Source: CAVQXR01 sp046330455 (lineage in GTDB: Bacteria > Actinomycetota > Thermoleophilia > Gaiellales > Gaiellaceae). From it: a stretch of 64,000 bases of DNA. The stretch is from NCBI GenBank assembly GCA_046330455.1, contig JAXLSU010000006.1, forward strand, positions 1 through 64,000. The letters run 5' to 3'. The notes beneath the pieces are model-generated. The model did no database searches and was not told the origin of the DNA. It saw only the letters and a program-made list of their open reading frames with translations. A program made the position numbers and the translations under genes. Shown here piece by piece: positions 56,091 to 63,647 of this stretch; the stretch's first letter is position 1; the number at the start of each line of letters is the position of its first letter.

Positions 56091-57423
56091 GTCCCGCTCA
56101 CTGAAATGTGGCAGAGAGGGGGTTAGTGTCGGGCTCCCCTCGTGAAGGGAGCTGTCTGGGGCACGTCCTTCTCTTTTTCTTGTTGAAGGCATCGGCTTGT
56201 CCTCGCAGTCATCAGCGGTGAGCTGACGATCGCGGAGGCTGCCCGTCGCGGCAAGGCGAGCGAGCAGTCGCTCTCGACCTGGAAGCGGCTGTTCCTCGAG
56301 GGCGGCAAGACGGGCCTGGCCGAGAGCGGGCGCCTCCAGCCAAGCCAGCGGGAGCGGGCGCTTGCGGAGGAAAACGAGGAGCTGAAGGCGGCGCTGGGTG
56401 AGGCCCACGTCGAGCTGAGAGTCTGGAAGAAGAGCGCCGAGTACCGCCTGGGGCCTACGAGGAGCTCGAGGTGATCCGCTTCGACGCCGGGATGCCTACC
56501 TCGAGGTTTGTCAAGCTCGTTGGTGTCCCGGAGCGCTCGTATCGGCGCTGGCAGCAGCGTCAGCGGGAGGGGAGACCGGCGAAGGGGCCGTGGCCGGCGC
56601 CCGCCCGTGATCGGGTCGAGCCGGTCGCCGTCGCGACGGCGGACCGGTACCCGGCCTGGGGGCACCGCAAGATCGCCGAGTTGCTGCGCGTCGACGGCCA
56701 CCATGCCCCGGACTCGACGGCGCGCTTGAAGCGCAGGACGGGTGCTGCTGGTCGACTACCAGCCGAGCGGCGCCAGCTCGCCTCGGGCACGAAGGGCGGC
56801 GGCGCCTGTACGCGCTGTCGGGGCCCAACCAGGTCTGGCAGCTCGACTTCACAGAGCTCGAGACCCGCCACGGCGGCAGCTGGCGGATCGGCGGCGTCGC
56901 CGACTACTGGTCGAAAATGAAGTTCGGCTGGCGCGTTGCCACCACCCAGAACCATCGAGACGCGATCGAGACCGTCGAGTACCTCGCGCTCGCCGAATGA
57001 GCGCCTCACGGGCAGGCCGCTGCGGCTGCTCGCCGACCCGACGAGCGGCGAGATCTCGCCGGTCGCGCTGGTCACCGACAACGGCCTCTGCTTTCGCCAA
57101 GTGGCCCGTTTCGCCGCTTACATCGAGAAACGGCCGGAACTCGATCCGCCATCCGCACTCGCCGCAAGTCGCCGAACCAGAACGGCGTCCGCGAGCGCGC
57201 CTTCGGATCGCCTGGTACGAGCACCTCTACCACGCACATCGACGGACGGCCATCAGCTCGGCCTCGAAACCGAGAGCTACCGCCGGCTCTTCAACGAGAT
57301 CCGGCCCCACGAAGCACCCCGCGACCTGCGCCGACCGCTCGACGTCCACCTCGAAGCCAACAACGACCCAAGATCCCTCAGCTGTCCGACGCCTGAACCC
57401 TGGCCACTTCATGACGCGGGACA
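56091..57423 (+). mobile_element. IS3-like insertion sequence (degenerate) inside the IS110 element
   Basis: The ends show an imperfect inverted repeat: GTCCCGCTCACTGAAATGTGGC on the left and, in reverse complement, GTCCCGCGTCATGAAGTGGC on the right. The 1.33-kb length suits an IS3-type element. OrfA (about 56180-56470) has the helix-turn-helix LTIAEAARRGKASEQSLSTWKRLF and coiled-coil ALAEENEELKAALGEAHVELRVWKK. OrfB (about 56470-57400) has YPAWGHRKIAELLRVDGHH and the DDE domain in broken frames: VWQLDFTE, DYWSKMKFGWRVATTQNHRDA, LVTDNGLCF, and RRLFNEIRPHEA with the last catalytic Glu region. At least five frame changes make it inactive. Confidence 0.72.
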
Positions 57424-57851
57424 GCGCGGTAGCCAACGATCGGGATGGGTTGGCGCGGTTATGTGGTCGTTGGGCGGGCTCGATCGTGAGTTGGTCGCGG
57501 TCGTGGAGTCGATGAACGGGCCCGGTTTGTGCACGATTGCTTCGAGCTTGCGGGGTTGAGGTGAAAGCCCGTGATCTCAGTGGGTGAAGGGGTTGGCGCC
57601 GGGTTGTCGGCAAGACCTGATCGGATCGATGCCTGGTGCTTACGAGCTGGCGCGCCGGGAGCTTGTCCCGGTGGTCTGGCTGCCCGATCCGGCGGTGCGG
57701 GGGGAGCGGGAGTTGGCCCGGTTCCGTTTGCACCTGGTCGGCAAGCGCAGCTCGTTGAAGATCCGCGTCCACGCGGGTTGATCGCGCACGGCCATCCCTG
57801 CCCGGTCAGCGACCCGTTCGGTCGGCAAGGGCGGGCCCGAGCCTGCGCGTT

Positions 57852-59193
57852 TTTCTGTGTATCGGTGGTGGTTAGGTGTTGTCGGGGATACGCAAGCCCC
57901 GAAGTGGATGCGCAGGACGGCCATCGCGGTCGTCCAGTTGCAGCAGGTGCGCCAGTTGGTCTTGGCGCGTTGGATCGCGAGCCAGGATCAAGAGCGCGGC
58001 GTCGTCGTTGGGGAAGTGGCCGCGGGTCTTGATCACCTTGCGGATCTGCATCTGCAGGCTCTCGATCGTGTTCGTGGTATAGACGATCCGGCGGATCTCG
58101 TCGGGGAAGGCGAGGAAGGTGACGCGGTCCCAGGCGCGTTCCCAGACGGCAAGCGCCGCGGTACGGGTCTTGCTGTCGGCCCAGGCCTCACGGAGCCTCG
58201 TCAGCACGGCGCGCCTGGTCGGCGTCTGCGGCGGTGTAGATCTGCCGTGCTCTTGCCGCACAGCTCTTGCGCTCGCGGTAGGAGAGGTAGCGCAGGCTGG
58301 CGGACGAGGTGGACGATGCAGGTCTGGCTTGACCGCCTGCGGGAAGACGGCATCGATCGCCTCCGGTTCCCGTGAGCCCGTCGGCAGACGACAGGGACAT
58401 CGCGGGCGCCGCGGTATTTCGCAGCCCGGTGAGCAACGCTCGTCCAGAAGCGTGCGCCTTCTGTTCCCTGGACCCAGAGGCCGAGACAGTCGCGCTCGCC
58501 GTCCAGCGTCACACCGACGGCGAGGTGGATCGCCTTCTTGCGAACGACCTGCTGCTCGCGGATCGAGACCTGCAAGGCGTCCAGGTAGACAACGATGTAC
58601 AGCTCCTCGAGCGGCCGGTTCGCCAGGCACGTACGTCCGCCTCGATCGACGCGGTCACGTCCGAGATCAGGCTCTCGGAGACGCTCTCGCCGTCGTAGAG
58701 CTTCGCGCAAATGGCGCTGGATGTCCCTGGTCGAGGCCGCCGGCGTACAGAGCGAGGATCTGCTCGCCTGGCCATCGAACGAACGCGAGTGCTTCGGCAC
58801 GATCTGCGGCTCGAACGAGCTCGTCCCGGTCTCTGGGCAGCTCGACCGTGACCGGCTCATCGACGGTACGTAGCGTCTTCGCGGTCAGCCCGTTGCGCCG
58901 GTTCGGCTGCCCTCCGGCGGCTCCACGCTCCGGCGGGTAGCCGAGATGCGCCTGAAGCTCGGCACCGGCAGCCCGCTCGATCAGCCGCTCGCGCAGCCCG
59001 TTGATCAACCCATCCGGCCCGGTCAGATCCTCCGGGCCACGGTAATCCCCGAGCAGCTGATCGATCAGCTCGTCGGGGAACTCCATCTCGATCATCGTGC
59101 CCTTCCGCACGCCTGGCCGGCTCGCCTCACGCGGCTAACGCCGCGATCGTCACGACCCGGCCGTGGACGAACCAGCAGTCGGATACACAGAAA
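57852..59193 (-). mobile_element. IS256-family (mutator) insertion sequence (degenerate) inside the IS110 element
   Basis: Perfect 12-bp terminal inverted repeats TTTCTGTGTATC (57852-57863) and GATACACAGAAA (59182-59193) bound a 1342-bp element, normal for IS256. The minus-strand transposase (about 59110-57872) shows the family in several frames: FPDELIDQLLGDYRGPEDLTGPDG, ELQAHLGYPPERGA, RNGLTAKTLRT, VELPRDRD, SFEPQIVPKHSRSFDG, YIVVYLDAL, CLGLWVQGTEGARFW and, near the end, RRIVYTTNTIESLQMQIRK with the final catalytic Glu and VIKTRGHFPNDDAAL. At least four frame changes make it inactive. GCGCGTT occurs within 3 bases of both outer ends and may be the trace of a target duplication. Confidence 0.78.
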
Positions 59194-59677
59194 TCCGCGC
59201 GTTACCGAGCCCGGCCAAGCTGGCCGGCTACACAGGCCTCTGCCCCCGTGTCATCCAGTCAGGAGAGCGCGACTGGCGCGGGGCTCGGCTCACAAAGCTC
59301 GGGCCCCGCTACCTGCGCTAGCACTGATCGAGGCCGCCCACCGCGCGCCGCCCGCCACCCCCTACCGCGACCTCTACCAGCGCAAAAAGACACAACACCC
59401 CGGCAGCCGCGGCACCAAGACCGCGAGCGTCTGCGTCGCCAGAAAGCTCTCCGAAGCGATCTGGCACATGCTCACCACCGACCCCTTGCTCCGGCAGGCG
59501 CCACGCGGGATCTGGCCGCATGACGGCCCACGGATGAGATGCGCCACCCGAGCAAGCCCCAATCAACCCAGTCACCCACCAGGTGCCATAGAGAGATGAG
59601 CACACTCCACACCCACCAACAGAAGGAGACCGACCACACCACACCACGACACTTGACAACCGGCCCCTCTTCATAGA

Positions 59678-59693
59678 GAGATCCCGCCCCTAC
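59678..59693. repeat. Half of a REP-like palindrome at the IS110 right end
   Basis: GAGATCCCGCCCCTAC equals the loop and right arm of the REP-like element, lacking the left arm. It begins 2-3 bases after the IS110 terminal repeat; the missing left arm appears to have been separated by the insertion. Confidence 0.6.
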
Positions 59694-59776
59694 ACCTTCC
59701 GGTTGAAGGCAGTTCGAACGTTCGGTTGGAGGCGGTCAGAGTCTCCGGTCGGAGGCGATTCTGTTCGGGAGGGCCG

Positions 59777-60223
59777 CTACGCCTGCGGCGCCTGGGCCTC
59801 CACATGGGCCTTGAGCGCTACGTAGTTGCGCCGGAACGAGCGCCGGATCCAGGGGGTCATGAGCGGGAGCAGGACGCGCATGGCTCCGGAGGTCGCCCGG
59901 AACTCCGCCGTCGATGTCATCCGGGTACGCCCGTCCCCGAGCGGCTCGAGGGCGACTCGCTCGCTCATCTCCGATCCCGGATCTCTTCCGCGCATCGCCA
60001 TGCCCTGGCCCGGGGTCAGCTCCACGATCTCCCAGGTGCCCGTGACGGTCTTCCGTCCCTGCTTGCGGGTCATCGTTCCCGTCGCTCCCTGGGTGATGCG
60101 CCCCCGTGGCTCCACGGCGACCAGCTCCGGTGAGATCGCGAGCCACACGTCCGTGTCGGTCATGGCGTCGAAGACAGCCTCGGGGGGCCGGGCGATCTCT
60201 ACCGTGGTCGTGACGACGGTCAT
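59777..60223 (-). CDS. SRPBCC-fold (polyketide cyclase/START-like) protein
   Basis: The 148-residue protein starts at the ATG at 60223 after GGGAGGAAGACCG. It has the usual opening VEIARPPEAVFDAMTDTDVW, a central beta sheet (GTWEIVELTPGQGMAMRG, TRMTSTAEFRA) and a long C-terminal helix (RRSFRRNYVALKAHVEAQ) that lines a hydrophobic cavity. The fold binds lipids or other hydrophobic ligands; the specific role is unknown. It is divergent from the small LapA-like gene, with about 110 bp between the two starts, which contains two -10-like TACGAT boxes. It stands just outside the insertion-sequence island and has no frame damage. Confidence 0.82.
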   Translation of the reverse strand: MTVVTTTVEIARPPEAVFDAMTDTDVWLAISPELVAVEPRGRITQGATGTMTRKQGRKTVTGTWEIVELTPGQGMAMRGRDPGSEMSERVALEPLGDGRTRMTSTAEFRATSGAMRVLLPLMTPWIRRSFRRNYVALKAHVEAQAPQA

Positions 60224-60332
60224 CGGTCTTCCTCCCCGTCCATGAGTGCCGGTTGAGGCGAGCATCGTAGTCCCGTGGGGTCGCCGCGGTCGTTGTTACG
60301 ATCGGGGCCGTCAAGGCAACGGGGGTGGGATC

Positions 60333-60590
60333 ATGACGGAGCCGAATCGGGCGCCCGAGAAGGCGGGACGAAGCCGAACCGAGAGCACGCGACTCTACGT
60401 GCGGATCGGGCTGATCGTCCTCGCCGTCGTGGCGGTGATCTGGTTCATCGCGGCGAACACGAAGCAGGTGAGCGTCCAGTGGTTCGTCGTCGAGACCACG
60501 TCGCCGCTGTTCCTCGTGATCGTGCTCTCCGCCGTGCTCGGAGCAGTGATCGACCGGCTGCTCGTCTGGCGCCGCGGCCGGAAGAAGTGA
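60333..60590 (+). CDS. LapA-domain small membrane protein (DUF1049)
   Basis: The 85-residue protein starts at the ATG at 60333. Two hydrophobic helices are visible: LYVRIGLIVLAVVAVIWFIA (residues about 21-40) and SPLFLVIVLSAVLGAVIDRL (about 57-76), linked by ANTKQVSVQWFVVETT, the family signature. A basic end (WRRGRKK) faces the cytoplasm. LapA/YciS proteins take part in envelope lipid homeostasis in some bacteria. The gene ends 6 bp before the convergent MFS transporter's stop. No clear Shine-Dalgarno beyond GGGTGGGATC. Confidence 0.82.
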   Translation: MTEPNRAPEKAGRSRTESTRLYVRIGLIVLAVVAVIWFIAANTKQVSVQWFVVETTSPLFLVIVLSAVLGAVIDRLLVWRRGRKK

Positions 60591-60596
60591 TCCGGC

Positions 60597-62279
60597 TCAG
60601 GCCTCGTGCGTGTCGAGGCGTTCGTCGGCGACCCGGTTGACGGCGAGGGAGCTCTCGGGATGACCGGTCACGGCCTCGAGGAACGGCGCGCGTTCGAGGG
60701 CGAGCAGCTCGAGCCCGGTCAACGCGGTGACGGTCGCCGTCCGCGGGACGTCGCGTAGGAGGGCGATCTCCCCGAAGTACCCGCCGGCGCCGAGCGTTGC
60801 GAGCTCGCGCCCCTCCCGGGTGACGGCCACCTCGCCCGACCTGATCGCGTAGAAGCGGTCACCGACCGTACCCTCGGCGATCACGACCTCTCCGGACGAC
60901 GCCTCGACCGCGACGACGTGCTGCGCAACCCGCTCGAGGTCGGGCGCGTCGAGCGGAGCGAAGAGCGGGAGAAAGTGGAGGAGGCGCAGGTGATCCTCGG
61001 GCACGCTCGGGCCGACATCGGCCGCGGCGAGCCGTCCCCGCACGAGCAACGCGAGCACCGGCAGGAGCAACCCGCTGACGAGCAGCGTCCAGTCGGTTCC
61101 GAGCGTGGAGACGAGGACGCCGGCCACGACGGCTCCGATCCCCTGGGTTGCCATGTACGTCCCCTCGAGCACGCCCAGGACTCGCGACAGCGCCTCGTCG
61201 GGCACGAGGCGCTGCAGCATGGTGCGCCCGGTGACGTCCGCCGCGCTCCAGCCGGCGCCCGACACGGCGAGCGTGGCTGCGGCGAGACCGGCCGAGGGCG
61301 CGGCGGCAAGGAGCGCGATCGGGCCCCCGCACAGGAGCATGCCGTTCAGCATCGCTCCGTGGAGCCGGCGCCGTGCGATCAGGACGACGGTGGCCAGCGA
61401 GCCGACGAGCGCACCGGCGCCGAGCGCTGCACCGAGGAGCCCCGTGCCCGCCTCGCCGGACGCGAACAGGTCGAAGCCGAGCACGACGATCAGCACGTCG
61501 AGAAAGCCGGCCGTGAGCGTCGCCGTCCCGAGCAGCGCGACGATGAGGCGGGGGCGTCGATCGGCGCGGAGCGCCTCGAAGCCGGCGAGGGCCTCGGCGA
61601 TGACGTGGGCCTCCTCGCCGGAGGACGCCGGCTCGGTCCTCGTCCGGATCCGGAGAGCGAGCACGGTCGAGACACCGAGCCAGACGGAGAGGACCGCGTA
61701 GACCATGCCCGGCTCGGATACGGCCATCACGAGCCCGGCGAGCAGCGGGCCGAGCATCGCGCTCGCGGTCTCGATCACGCTCCCGGCGACGTACCCGGCC
61801 GTGAGCTGGGCAGGCGAGCGTGCCAGCGCGGGGACGAGCGCATCGTGGACTGGGCGGACGAGCGTGAGCCCGATCGCCGTCAGGGACGCGAGCGCGTAGA
61901 CGACGGCAAGCGGTGCGTCGAGGAGCAGGGCCGTCGCCGTGAGGCCGGTGGTGAGCGCCTGCACGGCGTAGGCGAACCTGAGCATCAGCTCGCGACGGAT
62001 CCTGTCGCCGAGAACCGCGGCGAACGGTGCGACCAGCGCCGCCGGGATGAGCTGGATCGCCGCGATGAGGCCCGCCGCCCCCGCTCCGTTCCGCTGGAAC
62101 GCGTAGACGAGGATCGCGACGGACGCGGCCCACTCGGTCATGTTGAAGCCGATGAAGGCGAGCTGGGTCCGCCGCAGGTCGGGGACCCGGAACACCTCGC
62201 CGAAGACGCCCGCCGAGACGAGGAGCGACCGGAGCGAGGCCCGGGCCCTCGCTCCCAGCGTCCCGCCGCCGGCGGCCAT
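60597..62279 (-). CDS. MFS transporter fused to a C-terminal cyclic-nucleotide-binding domain
   Basis: The 560-residue protein has about 12 hydrophobic helices in residues 30-420 (for example IGFNMTEWAASVAILVYAF and AGLIAAIQLIPAALVAPF, with the basic loop GDRIRRELMLRF typical of MFS). Residues about 435-545 are a cNMP-binding domain: FLPLFAPLDAPDLERVA, EVVIAEGTVGDRFYAIRSGEV, GGYFGEIALLRDVPRTATVTA with the phosphate-binding cassette. Such fusions suggest transport gated by a cyclic nucleotide, although many cNBDs do not bind cNMP. The ATG at 62279 has no ribosome site; TAGCGT ends 6 bases upstream, so it may be leaderless. Substrate unknown. Confidence 0.86.
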   Translation of the reverse strand: MAAGGGTLGARARASLRSLLVSAGVFGEVFRVPDLRRTQLAFIGFNMTEWAASVAILVYAFQRNGAGAAGLIAAIQLIPAALVAPFAAVLGDRIRRELMLRFAYAVQALTTGLTATALLLDAPLAVVYALASLTAIGLTLVRPVHDALVPALARSPAQLTAGYVAGSVIETASAMLGPLLAGLVMAVSEPGMVYAVLSVWLGVSTVLALRIRTRTEPASSGEEAHVIAEALAGFEALRADRRPRLIVALLGTATLTAGFLDVLIVVLGFDLFASGEAGTGLLGAALGAGALVGSLATVVLIARRRLHGAMLNGMLLCGGPIALLAAAPSAGLAAATLAVSGAGWSAADVTGRTMLQRLVPDEALSRVLGVLEGTYMATQGIGAVVAGVLVSTLGTDWTLLVSGLLLPVLALLVRGRLAAADVGPSVPEDHLRLLHFLPLFAPLDAPDLERVAQHVVAVEASSGEVVIAEGTVGDRFYAIRSGEVAVTREGRELATLGAGGYFGEIALLRDVPRTATVTALTGLELLALERAPFLEAVTGHPESSLAVNRVADERLDTHEA

Positions 62280-62343
62280 CGCGCAACGCTACCGGATCAT
62301 CGCCCGGCCTCCGTGGGCGGCGATCGCCCCCGGTCTGTGTGGC

Positions 62344-63057
62344 TCAGTCCGTCGCGGCCAGGTCGAGAAAGCGCCCGAACACCGTGCGGGCGTGGCCCTG
62401 CATCACGTCTGCGTTCGCGCGAAAATCGGCGAACAGGCGATCGAGGCCGCCGGGCCCGAGCGTGCGCTCCGCGGCCTCACGGTAGGCAGGAACTTGCGCC
62501 CACTCGGCCGCGAGATCCTCGTCGAGCTCGAGGTGGAACTGGACGCCGTACGCACGGTCTCCGAAGCGGAAGCCCTGGTTCGGGTAGAGGTCGGACTCGA
62601 GCAGCGACACCGCTCCGGTGGGCAGGTCGAACGTGTCGCCGTGCCACTGGAGCGTCGGAAGCTCGGCCGGGAGCCCGGCGAACAGCGGGTCTTCGCGGGC
62701 AGCGTCGGTCAGGCGCACCGGAAGCACCCCGACCTCGGGCACCGGACCCGGATAGACGGCCGCGCCGAGGCTCGCCGCGAGGAGTTGGACGCCGAGGCAG
62801 GCGCCGAAGTACGGTCGGCGGGCGCGTACGGCCTCGCCGATCGCCCGCTTCTCCTCGACGAGCCAGGGGAAGTCGGCCTCGTCGTAGGTGCCCATCGGAC
62901 CGCCCATCGCGACGATCGCGTCGAAGGCGCGCCAGTCGGGCAGGACCTCACCCTCGTCGAGCTCGACCCGTGTGAGCCGGCACCCACGCTCGAGCATCAC
63001 GTCCTCGTAGACGGCGGGCGGCTCACAGGCGATGTGCTGGAGGACGAGCACGTCCAT
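62344..63057 (-). CDS. Type 1 (class I) glutamine amidotransferase
   Basis: The 237-residue GATase-fold protein is related to the GMP synthase glutaminase domain. The nucleophile elbow is YFGACLGVQLLA with Cys near residue 89, and the His-x-Glu pair of the triad is in VQFHLELD near residue 169. AMGGPMGTYDE forms the oxyanion region. Free-standing members release ammonia from glutamine or act on gamma-glutamyl compounds; no partner gene is adjacent. The ATG at 63057 lacks a Shine-Dalgarno site and follows TACGGT by 7 bases, a leaderless pattern. A longer frame to 63078 has no support. Confidence 0.87.
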   Translation of the reverse strand: MDVLVLQHIACEPPAVYEDVMLERGCRLTRVELDEGEVLPDWRAFDAIVAMGGPMGTYDEADFPWLVEEKRAIGEAVRARRPYFGACLGVQLLAASLGAAVYPGPVPEVGVLPVRLTDAAREDPLFAGLPAELPTLQWHGDTFDLPTGAVSLLESDLYPNQGFRFGDRAYGVQFHLELDEDLAAEWAQVPAYREAAERTLGPGGLDRLFADFRANADVMQGHARTVFGRFLDLAATD

Positions 63058-63170
63058 GGCGCACACCGTAGCGGGCACCGGCGCTCGCGGCGGCCGAACG
63101 GCGGAGGTGGCGGGCCGCGGCCTCTGGTCGCCGCGGCCCGCCCTGGGGGAGGAGGAGGGTTGGAGGATGC

Positions 63171-63479
63171 TCAGGCGGGCGCCGCGGCAGCCGAGGGTCG
63201 ATTGGCTGCGCCCGGGGTGGCGGGGCCTTCGATCCGAAGGGTCTCGCCGTCGACCACGAGCGCGGCAGGTGGGCTGCCGTCGGCGAGCCAGCGCTCGACC
63301 GCGGTGCGAACCTCCGCCGTGAACGGCCCCGGCCGCCGCCGGAACGGCCTGCGGACGAGCACCGTGGGGCGGCCCACGAGGCCGCTCAGGAACTGGGCGT
63401 CGTACCCGGCCGAGCCCAGCTCCTGGTTCAGTCCGATCGCCTCACCCACGTCGACGCACTCGATGCTGACGAACCTCAC
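63171..63479 (-). CDS. Small protein of unknown function
   Basis: A 102-residue product starts RFVSIECVDVGEAIGLNQELG and has a hydrophobic-charged alternating middle (GRPTVLVRRPFRRR). I recognise no family; the ligand- or redox-type pattern is unclear. GGAGG (63492-63488) gives 5 or 8 bases to the GTGs at 63482 and 63479; I chose 63479, and the GTG at 63488 is too close. The C-terminal 20 residues are Ala/Pro-rich. It is separated by about 110 bp from the glutamine amidotransferase. Confidence 0.55.
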   Translation of the reverse strand: MRFVSIECVDVGEAIGLNQELGSAGYDAQFLSGLVGRPTVLVRRPFRRRPGPFTAEVRTAVERWLADGSPPAALVVDGETLRIEGPATPGAANRPSAAAAPA

Positions 63480-63647
63480 CACGATCACCTCCGTTCGCCG
63501 GGACCGGTCGGGCCTCTGCTCGCCCCGGGGTCGATGTCGCTGTCTGACCCCAGTCTGGTCGCGCCGTCTGAAGCAGGGGTGCGAATTCCGTCAAGGTGCG
63601 TTCACAATCGGTGAGCGCAGCGAGCCGCCGCTCGCTACCGTGCCCCG

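Larger units (their letters stand above)
55999..59523 (+). pseudogene. IS110-family transposase, split into three blocks and frameshifted
   Basis: Block 1 (55999-56090) encodes MLYVGLDL, the RuvC-like start with its catalytic Asp, then after a frame change KRIDGGVVDGDGVVVWEKAAV. Block 2 (57424-57851) continues with NDRDGLARLCGRW, LDRELVAVVESMNG, DRIDAW, ARRELVPVVWLPDPAVRGERELARFRLHLVGKR and GHPCPVSDPFGRQGRA, with further frame changes. Block 3 (59194-59523) gives the C-terminal domain: LPSPAKLAGYTGLCPRVIQSG, LGPRYLR, YRDLYQRKKTQHPGSRG and APAGATRDLAA. About 130 residues expected between blocks 2 and 3 are missing, so a deletion accompanied the IS256 insertion, or two IS110 copies contributed. 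Not functional. Confidence 0.75.
55932..59675 (+). mobile_element. IS110-family element interrupted by two other insertion sequences
   Basis: The ends carry inverted repeats TATGAAGGGGGCC (55932-55944) and GGCCCCTCTTCATA (59662-59675), differing by one inserted base. Between them, IS110 transposase coding is found in three blocks (55999-56090, 57424-57851, 59194-59523), separated by an IS3-like and an IS256-family element. The right end abuts half of a REP palindrome and the left flank ends GGATGAG, so it may have landed in a REP site. The non-coding right end (59524-59675) is longer than the left (55945-55998), as in the IS1111 subgroup with a guide RNA near the 3' end. Confidence 0.7.
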
